The notes beneath the pieces are model-generated. The model ran no database searches and was not told the origin of the DNA. It saw only the letters and a list, made by a program, of their open reading frames with translations. This document shows positions 48,753 through 58,736 of a stretch of DNA of 64,000 bases, piece after piece. Every line of letters begins with the position of its first letter. Positions within the stretch are counted from its first letter, which is position 1. The translations under genes and the position numbers were made by a program. Source of the stretch: Lewinellaceae bacterium (GTDB lineage: Bacteria; Bacteroidota; Bacteroidia; Chitinophagales; Saprospiraceae); contig JACJXX010000002.1 in NCBI GenBank assembly GCA_020636435.1, positions 2,170,001 to 2,234,000 of the forward strand, in the 5' to 3' direction.

Positions 48753-49469
48753 CTATTGAAATAAGTTGTACTTCAAAATGCAATAAATTGCCCGAAACCC
48801 ATCCCTCCAGTTGATCTTCTTGCCCTCGGCGTAGGTCCGGCCGTAGTAGGAGATGCCGACCTCGTAGATGCGGATGCCCGGGATGCGCGCCACTTTGGAA
48901 GTGACCTCCGGCTCAAAGCCGAAGCGGTTTTCTCTCAGGTCCAGGTTTTTGAGGGCCTCGGCGCGGAAGAGCTTGTAGCAGGTCTCCATGTCGGTCAGGT
49001 TGAGGTTGGTGAAGGCGTTGGAGAGGAAGGTGAGGAATTTGTTCCCGATAGAGTGCCAGAAGAAGAGGATGCGGTGCGGTTTTCCACCCATAAAGCGGGA
49101 GCCGTAGACCACGTCGGCCACCTCGTCCAGGATAGGGCGGAGCAGGATGTTGTACTCCTGAGGGTCGTATTCCAGGTCGGCGTCCTGGATGATGATGAAG
49201 TCGCCTTTGGCTTTCCGGATGCCGGTGTGCAGGGCAGCGCCCTTGCCTTTGTTCACTTCGTGCTCGTAGTATTGGATGGGCAACTGCGGGTTGTTCTCCA
49301 GGTAGCGTTGTATAGCGCCCTTGGTGTCGTCTTTGGAGCAGTCGTTGATGATGATCACTTCCTTTTTCAACCCGTCGGCAAGTTCTACCGCTTTCACCTT
49401 ATCCAGGATCAGGTGGATGGTGGCCGCTTCGTTGTAGGCGGGGATGACAATAGAGAGGGTCCGGCTCAT
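48753..49469 (-). CDS. GT2-family glycosyltransferase (dolichol-phosphate mannosyltransferase-like)
   Basis: 238 residues. LSIVIPAYNEAATIHLILDKV, VIIINDCSKDDT, NKGKGAALHTGIRKAKGDFIIIQDADLEYDP with the DxD, and VYGSRFMGG. No C-terminal membrane helices, so it is the soluble type. Charges a polyprenyl phosphate with a sugar for use by GT-C enzymes; the two membrane proteins just upstream are plausible users. Confidence 0.9.
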   Translation of the reverse strand: MSRTLSIVIPAYNEAATIHLILDKVKAVELADGLKKEVIIINDCSKDDTKGAIQRYLENNPQLPIQYYEHEVNKGKGAALHTGIRKAKGDFIIIQDADLEYDPQEYNILLRPILDEVADVVYGSRFMGGKPHRILFFWHSIGNKFLTFLSNAFTNLNLTDMETCYKLFRAEALKNLDLRENRFGFEPEVTSKVARIPGIRIYEVGISYYGRTYAEGKKINWRDGFRAIYCILKYNLFQ

Positions 49470-49538
49470 TTTGGTATGTTGTAAGTTGTTTTTCGCAAAG
49501 AACGTGCAAAAATAGAGAAGTAAACGGATAAAAGGAAA

Positions 49539-50849
49539 TTACCACTTCTGCCAGTAATCGAAGCGGAGGGCCCATCGGAGCACCCGCTTCCATTCCCACC
49601 ATTCGTAGTGGGGCCCGGTAAAATAAACCGTGAGGAAGTAACTGTAATGGATCAGGGCCAGCCAAAGGATGACAAAAAACACCTTGATGGCCATCTGCTT
49701 TTGCTGGAAAACCAAATCTATCAGGTAAGCGTAGGGGAAGGCCAGAAGGATGTACAGCTCCACAAAGGGGCGGTGGCCGAAAGCGCCTCCAAACCACCAG
49801 CACCACCAACTGCCGAAGATGTAAATGGAAAGGAGCAGGATGAAAAAGACCGTCCGGATGTTGTACCGGTTTTTCCAGCTGCCCAGGAAGCAACCGATGA
49901 CGGCCAGCCCGGCCATCGGGCTGAACAACAGCCACCCGTTTTTGATGTGGAACAATACCATGTCGATCCGGGGCATCGCCCAGTTGGTAAACCCTTCGTC
50001 GCCGTAAGAATACATCAGCCAGTTGCCGGAAAGGTAGTGCCAGTAGGCGAACTGGGGCAGAAATACCAGCAAGCTTGCCAGAGGCGCCGCCAGTAGCCGG
50101 CCAAAATGGCGGACGATGAACTGCCCGCGTTCTTTCAGCCCCGCCCAGTCATTGATGTCAAAAAGCAGCAGGTAGAGCAGCACTACAATATTGGTCGGCC
50201 GGATCAGCGTGATGAGGCCCAGCAACAACCCCATGCCGGCAAAGATGCTCCAGCCGGGGCGCTGGTAGAATCTCGGCGTATAATAGACAAACAAAGCGAA
50301 GAGGAAAAAGGAATAAATATGAGACATGCCCGGCTCCTGCACATGGTAATGCATCAGGTTGGTGCCGAAATACAGGCCCACGACTGCCATGAATACAATC
50401 CGGCTGCTAAAGTGCCGCAGCAAAATCCTTTTGAGCACCAGCAGCCCCAGGAAGCCGTAAAGGAGGGCGGCCAGTTGCACCGCCCGGATGTAGGGCGCGC
50501 TGTACCCGTCGGCAGGCTGCCCGGTGAGCTTAGCCACTCCATGGCCCGCCAGGAAAAAGGGCGCCTGCATCAGGGCTACGCCATAAGTGTATTTGGTGAA
50601 ACGCTTGTTCGTCTCCGGAAAAAAGGGAAACTGCCCTTCCGACCGGACGAAAAGGTCCTCGAACCCGCCGTTGATGAACAGGGCGGGCAGATACAGATAA
50701 TAACCTTCGGCATCCGACCACAAAAGGCCATTCCAGAACCGAACGTGGATCGTTGCTGCCCGGTAGGAGGCAAAAGCAAGTATGATGAGCAGGTAATGCC
50801 TCAGCACAAAGCGGCTGCTGGCAGAAAAAAACTTCTTCATTCCTCTCAT
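49539..50849 (-). CDS. Polytopic membrane protein, GT-C glycosyltransferase-like
   Basis: 436 residues. The start at 50849 (MRGMKKFFSASSRF) overlaps the stop of the upstream gene as ATGA; the much longer frame to 51155 lies inside that gene. About ten membrane helices, with an early extracytoplasmic loop (RFWNGLLWSDAEGYYLYLPALF) carrying a D-A-E typical of GT-C enzymes. Substrate unknown. Confidence 0.75.
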   Translation of the reverse strand: MRGMKKFFSASSRFVLRHYLLIILAFASYRAATIHVRFWNGLLWSDAEGYYLYLPALFINGGFEDLFVRSEGQFPFFPETNKRFTKYTYGVALMQAPFFLAGHGVAKLTGQPADGYSAPYIRAVQLAALLYGFLGLLVLKRILLRHFSSRIVFMAVVGLYFGTNLMHYHVQEPGMSHIYSFFLFALFVYYTPRFYQRPGWSIFAGMGLLLGLITLIRPTNIVVLLYLLLFDINDWAGLKERGQFIVRHFGRLLAAPLASLLVFLPQFAYWHYLSGNWLMYSYGDEGFTNWAMPRIDMVLFHIKNGWLLFSPMAGLAVIGCFLGSWKNRYNIRTVFFILLLSIYIFGSWWCWWFGGAFGHRPFVELYILLAFPYAYLIDLVFQQKQMAIKVFFVILWLALIHYSYFLTVYFTGPHYEWWEWKRVLRWALRFDYWQKW

Positions 50850-52261
50850 TGCGGTTCTTTCTTGTCCGGTGGCAGTTTCATGATGCAATAATCTCCAAAG
50901 CTTTTCTCCAGGATGTAGTCCGGGTGCAATTTTCCCGTATCCGAAGTGGAAAGATAGTAATAATCGAAATACTTGGTGCCCGGCACTTCGAAGTCGAGGC
51001 TGGGGCCAATGATGTTCGGGTAGCCCCGGGATTGTTTGTAATAGCCGAGCGTAGGCGTGAAAAGCCAGTATGACCCCATGCGGATGGTGCTGTCCCGGGG
51101 CTGCTGGGCGGCGATGTATTCGAAAGCATCCTCGGTGAACCGTTCGAACCACCACTCCTGCACCGTTTTTACGTTGGCCCTGCTCAGGAAGTGCAGGGAT
51201 ACGGCAAGCAACAGCGCAAGTTTCAGCCAGTCGGCAGCGCCTTTAAACAGGAAAAAGATCGCCAGCACCATGAGCGGAAAGTACAGCAGGGCGGTGCGGT
51301 GGATCAGGTACCGGGTGCCCAGCAGTTCATATTGCAGAAAATTGCCGAAAGCCAACAGCAAAAGCAGGCTGGTAAAGAAAACAGGGCTGTCGAACTGCCT
51401 GCGCCGGGCGCCTTCCATCAGGTTGCGGCTGACGGCCAGCAGCAACAGGATAAATACCGGCGGCAACAGCAAATCCTTGGTATTGTCCCCGAAGTAGTTC
51501 TCCCAGCCCAGGTAATTTTGGATGAGAGTGGTGAAGGTATTGGGCAACACGCCCCGGGTTCCGCCATAATACAGTTCCTCGTCCCGGAGTAGGGCTCGAA
51601 GCGGGGTGAACACTAAGGCGGCCAGAAGGATGGAAAAAAAGAGCAGAACTCCATTGGCCCTGGCCCAATGCTTCCAATTGATCTGCTCAAAGGGCAGCAA
51701 CAAGGCCAGGTTGAGGGCTGCTATCAGCGCCACAAAATAAGTGAGCATGGTCAGGTTGCTGTAACAGGCCAATACGGCTAAAGCCATGCTCCAGGCCAGG
51801 GGGCGGAGCCGCCGGCTTTCCAGAAACCGGTGCGCCAGGTACAGGCTGCCCATCATAAACCCCAGGCTCAGGCCGTAACCCCTGGCGAGGGAAAAGAATT
51901 CAAGCAGATAGGCGTTGAACACCAGCAGCGCAAAGGCCAGCAATTGTTCCCACCAGCCCGCAGCGATATCCAGGACGAGGCGATACGAAAAATAGAGGAA
52001 CAGCCCGCCTGCCAGGAGATTGGGCAGGCGAACCAGGATTTTGTTGTTCCCGAATAGCGCAAAAAACTGGATCAGCAGGGTGTTGAGGATGTGATTGTTG
52101 GCCCGCCCCGGGTCATTGGTTACCACCTTCCAGAAAGGGCGGGAGGCAAACTCCAGCACCGTGGCGCTTTCATCGTGGGTCATCGACAGGCCCACTACTC
52201 TGGCGGCGCAGTAGAGGAAGGCGAGGATGCTCAGGATCAGCAGGGTGTGCGATTTTTTCAT
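50846..52261 (-). CDS. Polytopic membrane protein, GT39-like glycosyltransferase
   Basis: 471 residues from ATG 52261 (MKKSHTLLILSILAFLYCAARVVGLSMTHDESATVLEF). The MTHDESAT in the first loop is the D-E motif of ArnT/PMT-type enzymes that use polyprenyl-phosphate sugars. About ten membrane helices, a soluble C-terminal part (TVQEWWFERFTEDAFEYIAAQQP). Coupled by overlap to the next gene. Confidence 0.8.
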   Translation of the reverse strand: MKKSHTLLILSILAFLYCAARVVGLSMTHDESATVLEFASRPFWKVVTNDPGRANNHILNTLLIQFFALFGNNKILVRLPNLLAGGLFLYFSYRLVLDIAAGWWEQLLAFALLVFNAYLLEFFSLARGYGLSLGFMMGSLYLAHRFLESRRLRPLAWSMALAVLACYSNLTMLTYFVALIAALNLALLLPFEQINWKHWARANGVLLFFSILLAALVFTPLRALLRDEELYYGGTRGVLPNTFTTLIQNYLGWENYFGDNTKDLLLPPVFILLLLAVSRNLMEGARRRQFDSPVFFTSLLLLLAFGNFLQYELLGTRYLIHRTALLYFPLMVLAIFFLFKGAADWLKLALLLAVSLHFLSRANVKTVQEWWFERFTEDAFEYIAAQQPRDSTIRMGSYWLFTPTLGYYKQSRGYPNIIGPSLDFEVPGTKYFDYYYLSTSDTGKLHPDYILEKSFGDYCIMKLPPDKKEPQ

Positions 52262-52336
52262 GGTAGAAGCAGTAGCGTTGATTTTTCCCCAAAGGCAAAG
52301 TAGACTGCACAACAATATAGCAGCTACCCGTCTAGC

Positions 52337-52431
52337 GTTGGACAATAGCTGCCGGGGTTGTGTACGGTGTACAGGTCCAACAGTGCCCCGGGGCTGTGTA
52401 CGGTGTACGAAGCACCACCTGGCTGTCCAAC
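52337..52431. repeat. Intergenic tandem/inverted repeat
   Basis: CGGGGTTGTGTACGGTGTAC (52353-52372) is repeated at 52389-52408 with one change, 36 bases apart; GTTGGAC at 52337 is inverted at 52375-52381 and again at 52425-52431. Non-coding, in the gap between the GT39-like gene and the sugar-dehydrogenase-like gene. Confidence 0.75.
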
Positions 52432-52485
52432 ATTAGAACGGTAGCCAATATAGCCATATAACCATCTAGCAATGAATCTCTATGC

Positions 52486-55209
52486 TTATTTCGCAATCAC
52501 CAGTTTTCCCACTTTCTCCTGCTCCCCGTTGACAATGCGGTAGTGGTAGGCGCCGTTGGGAAATGCCTGAGTCAGGATTTTCTTGCTGAACGGCTGCCCG
52601 GGCTCCGCTGGCCAGGTGTTTTGGAAAAGGCGGATGCCGGCATTGCTGAATATTTCCAGGCTAACCATGCCGGCCTGTGCTTCCGACAGGGCAACCCTGA
52701 AAAAGGAACGGGCGGGGTTGGGGTAAACCTGAATGAAGCCCGACCGGGGATATCCTACGTTCGCCAGGTTGGAGAACAAATAGGCGCCATCTTCCTTTAC
52801 CGCTTTAACCCGGTAGATATTCTGGCCGCGGCGCGGGTTTTCGTCGATAAAGGAATAGATTTTGGGTTCTTGCCCTCCGCCGGCGCCAATAATGTCCAGC
52901 AACTGGAAATGAAAGAAATCGGCGCTGCGCTGGAGTTCGAAATGCCCGACGTTGTCTTCCACCTTGGCCGTCCACTGCAGGTTGACCTGGCCGGCTTCCG
53001 CCTCGGCTTCCAGCTCCGTCCACTCCAGAAACGGAGGCCCGCAATAAGGGTAAATGTTTTGGCTCCGGGTAGTGGAAAGGCCCTCCGGGTCCGTGACGGT
53101 CAATTCGATGCGGTGCCAGTACTCTTCGCCGTCGCAGCCAAGCGGGGTGATCAGGGCGAAGGTCTCGTGTTCGAAGTCCACCGGGTCAGGATGGAAATGG
53201 GCGTTGTGGTGCACAAAAGTCCGCCATTCGTACGTGAGTTCGGCATCGCTGTGTTCTTTGTCCTCCACATCGGCAGCCAGCCGCAGCAGGGTCGTACCCT
53301 GGTCCAGCGGGTATTGGTCGCCGTCGCGGAAGCTGGTGATCTGCACCTGCGGGGGGCTGTTGTTCAGGGAGATGATGGCCTCGGCAGTGCCGGCGGCGCC
53401 CAGGCTGTCGGTTACCGTCAGGGTAGCCAGGAAGCTCTGCGGGCCATTGCCGCTGCTGGCAAACGTGTGGACAGGAGCCGCTTCTTCACTGCTTTGCCCG
53501 TCGCCAAAATCCCAGCGATAACCGACGATGGGCAGGTTGGAGTCGAAAGATGCCGTTGCGTCAAACTGCACCTCCAGCGGGCTGGGGCCGTAGTACGGGT
53601 CGGCATTGATGACGGCAACGGGAGCGGGGTTGCCTCCGTAGCTGATCCGCCTGATTTCTCCCTGGAGGTTGACGTAGTAGAGTTTGCCGTCGGCGGGGTT
53701 GAGGGCTAAATGGATGATGTCTTTGGAATAGCGATGAAAGGGTTCAATCCGGAGGAGCCGGTTGTCTTCAGTAAATTCCATCACCTGGATCCAGCCGCTG
53801 AAATCTACTGCGAAAAACTTTCCCCGGTAGGCCTCCGGGAAATGGGTGCCGTCGTAGAATAAGCCGGAGAGGCTGGAATAGCCGTCGAACCCTTCTCCTT
53901 CAATTCCTGCCTGGGGGGTTCCAACCTGAGCGCCGTTGATCTCGCCCCGGTCGTTGAAAAAGGGCACGATAGCGCGGGTGGGAGGGTTCCAGCGGGCATT
54001 GCTCCAGCAGAGTACAGGAGGGTAAGCCAGGGAATAATTTTCGATCATTACCGTGGAATCACAAGGGTTGGCCGGCGGGCGGCCCCCATCGGCTGTCAGG
54101 CTGGCGAAAAGGTCTTTGAAAGTGAAGAATTCCTGGTTGCATCCATCGCCAAACAGCGGGTTGGGGGCCAGGCGGTTGGGCGGCGCATCCACCACGTAAA
54201 AGGGAAAGTTGGCGCCGAGCCCTTCCAGGACCGGCCAGCCAAAGTTTTGCCCGCCAAATTCTGCGATGTCCAGTTCTTCCCAGCTGCCGTTTCCAACGTC
54301 GCCCACGTAGAGGATACCGGGGCGGCCGTCTTCGGGGAAATGGCTGCCGGAATAGGGGCGCAGGGAAAAGCGATAAGGATTGCGCAGGCCGTACGCCCAG
54401 ATGCGGGATTGGGGCGCGCGCGGATTTTCCGGGTCAAAAAACGGATTGCTCGGCAGCCCGTCTCCGGTTTCCGAATCTATCCTCAGGATTTTGCCGTTGT
54501 AGCTGCCAAGATACTGGGAGCGGTAAGAGCCCACGTCCTGGCCCTGGTCGATGATGCCCCTTTCCAGGGCTCCGCTGATCATGGTGCCCAGGCTGTCGCC
54601 GCCCATATCGCCTCCGGCGTTGCTGGAGGCGTCGCCTGCGGAAATGAGCAAAGTGCCGTCCGTGCCAACCACCAAAGACCCCAGCCCATGAAATTCAAAG
54701 AGCAGCGGGATGCCATTTTCTATGGTTTCTCCCAGCAGCACTTTCCGGCTGTTGGGCAGCGCTCTGGAATAATTGCTCAGGGGGTCGGCTTTGTAGCGGG
54801 TAACCCGCCCGATGGTGGGCTGAAACAAGGCAGACGAGTCGGGATGATAAGCGGCCGTGCCATAGTGGTCGTAGTAGTGGAGGTCGAGCGCATACAACAA
54901 ATAAAAGTAGCCATTGACCAGGAATCCAGGGTCCAGGGCAAAGCCCAGAAGCCCGTGGTCTTTCCAGTTGGCTACCTCTTCGGAAATGTCGATCAGCGGT
55001 TCGGGAAACAGGCTGCCCGTGGTGTCGGCAATGTAAACGATTCCCGATTTCTCCCAGATGAACATCCGCCCGTTCTGGTCGAAAGCAATGCCGGTGGGAA
55101 ATTCGAAAGGGCCCAGGTATTTCTCGTCGTAAAATTCATCCGGCAGGTTTTGAGCGTTCAGCCCGGTAAGCAGGGTGACAATAATTCCTGTAAGTACTAG
55201 TCGCAACAT
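52486..55209 (-). CDS. PQQ sugar-dehydrogenase-like protein with PKD and type IX sorting domain
   Basis: 907 residues from ATG 55209 (MLRLVLTGIIVTLLTGLNAQ, signal peptide); the longer frame reads into the dispersed element. Residues about 25-540 resemble the glucose/sorbosone dehydrogenase propeller: PTGIAFDQNGRMFIWEKSG, DHGLLGFALDPGF, IWAYGLRNPYRFSLRP, GDVGNGSWEELD. A PKD domain follows (YRWDFGDGQSSEEAAPVHTF, about 590). C-terminal sorting domain VYPNPARSFFRVALSE...FPNGAYHYRIVNGEQEKVGKLVI. Exported to the surface. Confidence 0.88.
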   Translation of the reverse strand: MLRLVLTGIIVTLLTGLNAQNLPDEFYDEKYLGPFEFPTGIAFDQNGRMFIWEKSGIVYIADTTGSLFPEPLIDISEEVANWKDHGLLGFALDPGFLVNGYFYLLYALDLHYYDHYGTAAYHPDSSALFQPTIGRVTRYKADPLSNYSRALPNSRKVLLGETIENGIPLLFEFHGLGSLVVGTDGTLLISAGDASSNAGGDMGGDSLGTMISGALERGIIDQGQDVGSYRSQYLGSYNGKILRIDSETGDGLPSNPFFDPENPRAPQSRIWAYGLRNPYRFSLRPYSGSHFPEDGRPGILYVGDVGNGSWEELDIAEFGGQNFGWPVLEGLGANFPFYVVDAPPNRLAPNPLFGDGCNQEFFTFKDLFASLTADGGRPPANPCDSTVMIENYSLAYPPVLCWSNARWNPPTRAIVPFFNDRGEINGAQVGTPQAGIEGEGFDGYSSLSGLFYDGTHFPEAYRGKFFAVDFSGWIQVMEFTEDNRLLRIEPFHRYSKDIIHLALNPADGKLYYVNLQGEIRRISYGGNPAPVAVINADPYYGPSPLEVQFDATASFDSNLPIVGYRWDFGDGQSSEEAAPVHTFASSGNGPQSFLATLTVTDSLGAAGTAEAIISLNNSPPQVQITSFRDGDQYPLDQGTTLLRLAADVEDKEHSDAELTYEWRTFVHHNAHFHPDPVDFEHETFALITPLGCDGEEYWHRIELTVTDPEGLSTTRSQNIYPYCGPPFLEWTELEAEAEAGQVNLQWTAKVEDNVGHFELQRSADFFHFQLLDIIGAGGGQEPKIYSFIDENPRRGQNIYRVKAVKEDGAYLFSNLANVGYPRSGFIQVYPNPARSFFRVALSEAQAGMVSLEIFSNAGIRLFQNTWPAEPGQPFSKKILTQAFPNGAYHYRIVNGEQEKVGKLVIAK

Positions 55210-55279
55210 TTTGATAACTTTTTTGTAAATGTGTAAGCGTGTAAAGGTAAGTGTGTAAATGAAGCAGTACAAGAGCCGG

Positions 55280-55490
55280 GTGCGATTCCCATTTGTACCC
55301 ATGTAGCAGATAGCTTGGGGAAATGCCCCTAAAATTCAGGAAAACACGGTTTCACAGTCCCCTTGCTCCACTGTTATGGAGCCTACGGCCTCAACAATGG
55401 AACCGGGAAACCATGTAACAGTGCTTCGAGGGAATAATTCTAGGTGTTTTCATGCCCAGAAACATAAGGGGGTACAAACTAGAATCGCAC
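55280..55490. mobile_element. 211-bp dispersed element, copy 2
   Basis: Counterpart of 39301-39511 in the same orientation. Lies between the ends of two surface-protein genes. Confidence 0.8.
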
Positions 55491-55566
55491 TCCAAGAGCC
55501 TCGGGGGGCAGCCCCACTTTTACACGTTTACACCTTTACACTTTTACACATCCCCCTTTACACCCT

Positions 55567-58566
55567 CTATTCCACCACCTCCTGCTCCAACTGCAGGAAA
55601 CTCCCCTCAGAGATAGCGTGCAGCCGCCTGATATTTTTTGCAGTATACGATTCTACCACGATTTTCCCGCCTCCAAATTCGGGCTTTTTCTGGAAGGCGA
55701 CAAAACCTTGCTGGCAATCTTCCAGGTTCAGCCCCCGGATGAACAGCACGGACAGGTCTTTGCTGGCCACCGCAATATTGGCGCGGCGGATGCTGCTGTG
55801 GAAAAGGGAAACATCGCTTTCTTCCCCTACGCTGACCCCTTTGTCCCCGTTTTCTTCCAGGTAACAGTTTTCTATATGAACGATGCTGCCCGAGAAGTCC
55901 ATGCCGTCGTTGCCGGTCCGGATAAAATAGCAGTTTTCTACTGTGCCTTTTGAAAAATCCGAGTCGAAGGCATCAGAAGGCGTATCGCTGAAGCGGCAGT
56001 GGTTCAACCCGAATTCGGAACGCACGATGTTCAGCCCGTCTTCACAGCGGTTGTTGCGGAAGGCGCAACGGTAGAGTTGTACATCAGCCTCATAGAAAGT
56101 GACGGCTCCGGTGAGTTCCCAGTTGCCGGCCTTCAGCGTATTCAGCCCTTCGAAAATGACGTATTTCATCACCGATGGCTCTCCGGTTTGCATAACGGCA
56201 AAACCGTTGGTTTTGCTGCTATTGGAAAATATCTTTACCGGCTGCTCTTCGGTGCCGTAGGCTTGCACCGGAGAATAGGACAGGAAGTGAACGCCGGCGG
56301 AGAGGTCGAGTATGGCGCCGGGTTCCAGGACGGTCAAATATCCAGAGGGGATAACCACATCTTCGGTTAATCGGTAATGGCCTGCTGGGAATACGACCCT
56401 TTGGCCATCGACGCGATAAGGGCCGCCGGGCTTTAGCTTCGCTTTTTTCCGCAACGCCTGGGCCTCCGTCAGAAGCTGGGGCGGTTCCGGGCCGATCGGG
56501 CTGCTGAACAGGCTGTCGGCGCCCAGGACGCGGTAAAAGACATAACGGGCGTTGGCGCTCGCTTTCAATTCGTAGAATACCGGCGGGGCCTGATCGTTCA
56601 TCGCCTTTTCATTAAGGAAACGCGTCTCGCTGAAGTTGCGCAGCATTTTGTCGCGCTGCAGGCGCAACCCGTATTCCCTGGGCATCTGAGCGGGCAGGAT
56701 CAGGGCGCTGTCCAGAGGAAAGTCCATGGATAGCTTTCCCATGCCGCAACCGGCGACCGCCAGCGGCAGGTTGTGCCGGTTTTCCAGTTTGAGCAACCGC
56801 TGCCCGCCCTCCGGAGGATCGCTGTAGGCCTGCAGGCTGTAATTGTCGAAAGGGAGGATCAGGGAGTGGACGTACAGGGCCTGGCTCAGGAAATCTTCCA
56901 GGCGGGGCTGGTATTCGGGAAACTCCATTTGCAGGAAGGCCAGCCGGGCGCTCCAGGCCGGGTAGAGGCTGTCGAGCACAGGCGCCAGATAATCCCGCGA
57001 ACTCAGGCGATAGAGTTCCCGGATGTAGGCTTCGGCGAAGGCGGGGTCGAGGAACAGGGAAGCAAAAATGCTCTCCGAGGCGAAGGAGTAAGGGTTGAGG
57101 GCGCCATGGCCCAGTATGGTGTACTGGCTCTGCGGCTTATCCCCGTACCCGTCAAAGCCAAAGGGCTCCAGTTTGCCGGTGACGGGGTTGTAATAAAAGC
57201 GCTGGTTGTGCCAGGCAATGCCGTGGTAGGCGTTGAGCACGTCGCACAAGGCGTAGTAGCGGGCCAAACGAAGCAGGTCGAAGGCCTCTGCCGGCTTTAT
57301 CTGCCGGTTCCGGAATTGGTTCATAAGGGTTGCCCCTTCCCAGTAGGCGCCGTAGAGCGGGGTGCCCGGCTGGTAATCGGTTTCCTGAAAAGCCTCTACC
57401 GGGGCATTCTGCCAGGCCAGCGCGGCGTGTTCTGCGTTGTGTTGGACGTAGCCATGTTCCAACAACTGGCGGCCAATGGCTTTCCAGTGCCCATCTTCGG
57501 AGAACTTCAGGATAGGCCCTTCGCGCCTCTGCCGAAATTCGACGGCCTGTTTGTCGAAATGCTCCTCGTAGGCGTAAATGCCGAGCGACTGCCCGTTGAG
57601 GCGCAACTCCACGAAATCGTACCGGGTGGTCAGCACATCTTCCCTTTCCCACAGCTGGTGGAGCAGCCATTCGTGCAGGTAGTAGCGCGCCCGGGGCGTA
57701 TGCAGCGAAAAGGAACGCATGCGGCGCCAGGCGCCCGCCCCTTTCATTTTCACCCGAAAGGACCATTTATCGCCCTGCAGGTGGTCGAGCCAGTCGCCCT
57801 TGAGCCGGATGTCCACCTTCATTGGCCCGCTGGAATCGGTTTCGATCTCCGCCTCCACCCAGTCGTTGGCGCCGCTTTCCAGGATGCCGGCCTTCAGCGC
57901 CTCTTCCCGCTTGCGGTGCAGGATATCCATGGCCTCCTTTTTTACGCTCAGGTTCAATACCTCGGGCTGGAAACTTTCGCCGGCAACAGAAAGCTGCTCG
58001 ATGAGAAAGTCGTCGAAATAGACCTCCGTGCCGCCGCCGCCGTAGACATAGACGTTGGCCTTGTTTATTTTTTTGCCGTAGGGAATGGAAAAACGGAGCT
58101 CCAGTTTCTCCCAGCCCTTGCCGTCAGTTTCGGTAGCTATGTTTTCCTGCCGGTAGTCAGCTGCCTCTCCATCGATCTGCACAGCTAAAACGCCGGCATT
58201 GTAGGCGTTCTTCAGCCGCCAGACGGAAGCCCGGTAGGCCGTGCCGGGAGCGGGGCGCTCCAGTTGAAAGTTGAATCCGTATTCGGCCTTTTCGCTGGCG
58301 GGCAGGAAACAGGAGTAGCGGCCGTTGCGCGCCCGGGCGCTGCTTTGCAGGCTGCTGTTGCCGAATTCATGGCCGTGGTTCGCCAGCTTGCCGCCACGCG
58401 TTTCTTCAGCGCCGCAGTAGACTGCCCCTTCCGGGAGCTCCCGATAGGCGTATTGCGAAGGGCGCAGCGCAAAGCCAAATAAGAACACCAGTGCCAGCCC
58501 CAATATGGTAAGGATGATTCCGGCGGCTCTCTTTCGCCCCTGCTTTGTTTGGTCCTTTATGATCAT
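55567..58566 (-). CDS. CotH-like protein with C-terminal beta-helix, 999 aa
   Basis: Membrane anchor at about residues 15-33 (AAGIILTILGLALVFLFGFAL). Residues about 60-190 form a jelly-roll-like domain. About 200-560 resemble the CotH kinase-like fold: MKVDIRLKGDWLDHLQGDKWSFRVKMK, LHEWLLHQLWEREDVLTTRYDFVELRLNGQSLGIYAYEEHFDKQ and YNPVTGKLEPFGFDGYGD. About 730-960 form a right-handed beta-helix (CAFRNNRCEDGLNIVRSEFGLNHCRFSDTPSDAFDSDFS). Followed by a DUF4956 gene in the order often seen with CotH proteins. Role unknown. Confidence 0.8.
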   Translation of the reverse strand: MIIKDQTKQGRKRAAGIILTILGLALVFLFGFALRPSQYAYRELPEGAVYCGAEETRGGKLANHGHEFGNSSLQSSARARNGRYSCFLPASEKAEYGFNFQLERPAPGTAYRASVWRLKNAYNAGVLAVQIDGEAADYRQENIATETDGKGWEKLELRFSIPYGKKINKANVYVYGGGGTEVYFDDFLIEQLSVAGESFQPEVLNLSVKKEAMDILHRKREEALKAGILESGANDWVEAEIETDSSGPMKVDIRLKGDWLDHLQGDKWSFRVKMKGAGAWRRMRSFSLHTPRARYYLHEWLLHQLWEREDVLTTRYDFVELRLNGQSLGIYAYEEHFDKQAVEFRQRREGPILKFSEDGHWKAIGRQLLEHGYVQHNAEHAALAWQNAPVEAFQETDYQPGTPLYGAYWEGATLMNQFRNRQIKPAEAFDLLRLARYYALCDVLNAYHGIAWHNQRFYYNPVTGKLEPFGFDGYGDKPQSQYTILGHGALNPYSFASESIFASLFLDPAFAEAYIRELYRLSSRDYLAPVLDSLYPAWSARLAFLQMEFPEYQPRLEDFLSQALYVHSLILPFDNYSLQAYSDPPEGGQRLLKLENRHNLPLAVAGCGMGKLSMDFPLDSALILPAQMPREYGLRLQRDKMLRNFSETRFLNEKAMNDQAPPVFYELKASANARYVFYRVLGADSLFSSPIGPEPPQLLTEAQALRKKAKLKPGGPYRVDGQRVVFPAGHYRLTEDVVIPSGYLTVLEPGAILDLSAGVHFLSYSPVQAYGTEEQPVKIFSNSSKTNGFAVMQTGEPSVMKYVIFEGLNTLKAGNWELTGAVTFYEADVQLYRCAFRNNRCEDGLNIVRSEFGLNHCRFSDTPSDAFDSDFSKGTVENCYFIRTGNDGMDFSGSIVHIENCYLEENGDKGVSVGEESDVSLFHSSIRRANIAVASKDLSVLFIRGLNLEDCQQGFVAFQKKPEFGGGKIVVESYTAKNIRRLHAISEGSFLQLEQEVVE

Positions 58567-58736
58567 GTTAAGAAAGTCAAAACCGAAAAACCGCGAAGTG
58601 AAAAATGAAAAAGTAGGCTAAAAGAGGGCTACAGGCTTAAGGACTGCTTTTGTGGATTGAAACGGCCTTCTTGGGGGACGCGGCTTTCGCTCACTTTTGC
58701 ATTTTGCAGTTCTGCGGTTCTACATTTTAAATTTAA

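Noticed and set aside
56773..58188. 471-codon plus-strand frame
   Set aside because: Antisense of the CotH-like gene; no signal or motif.
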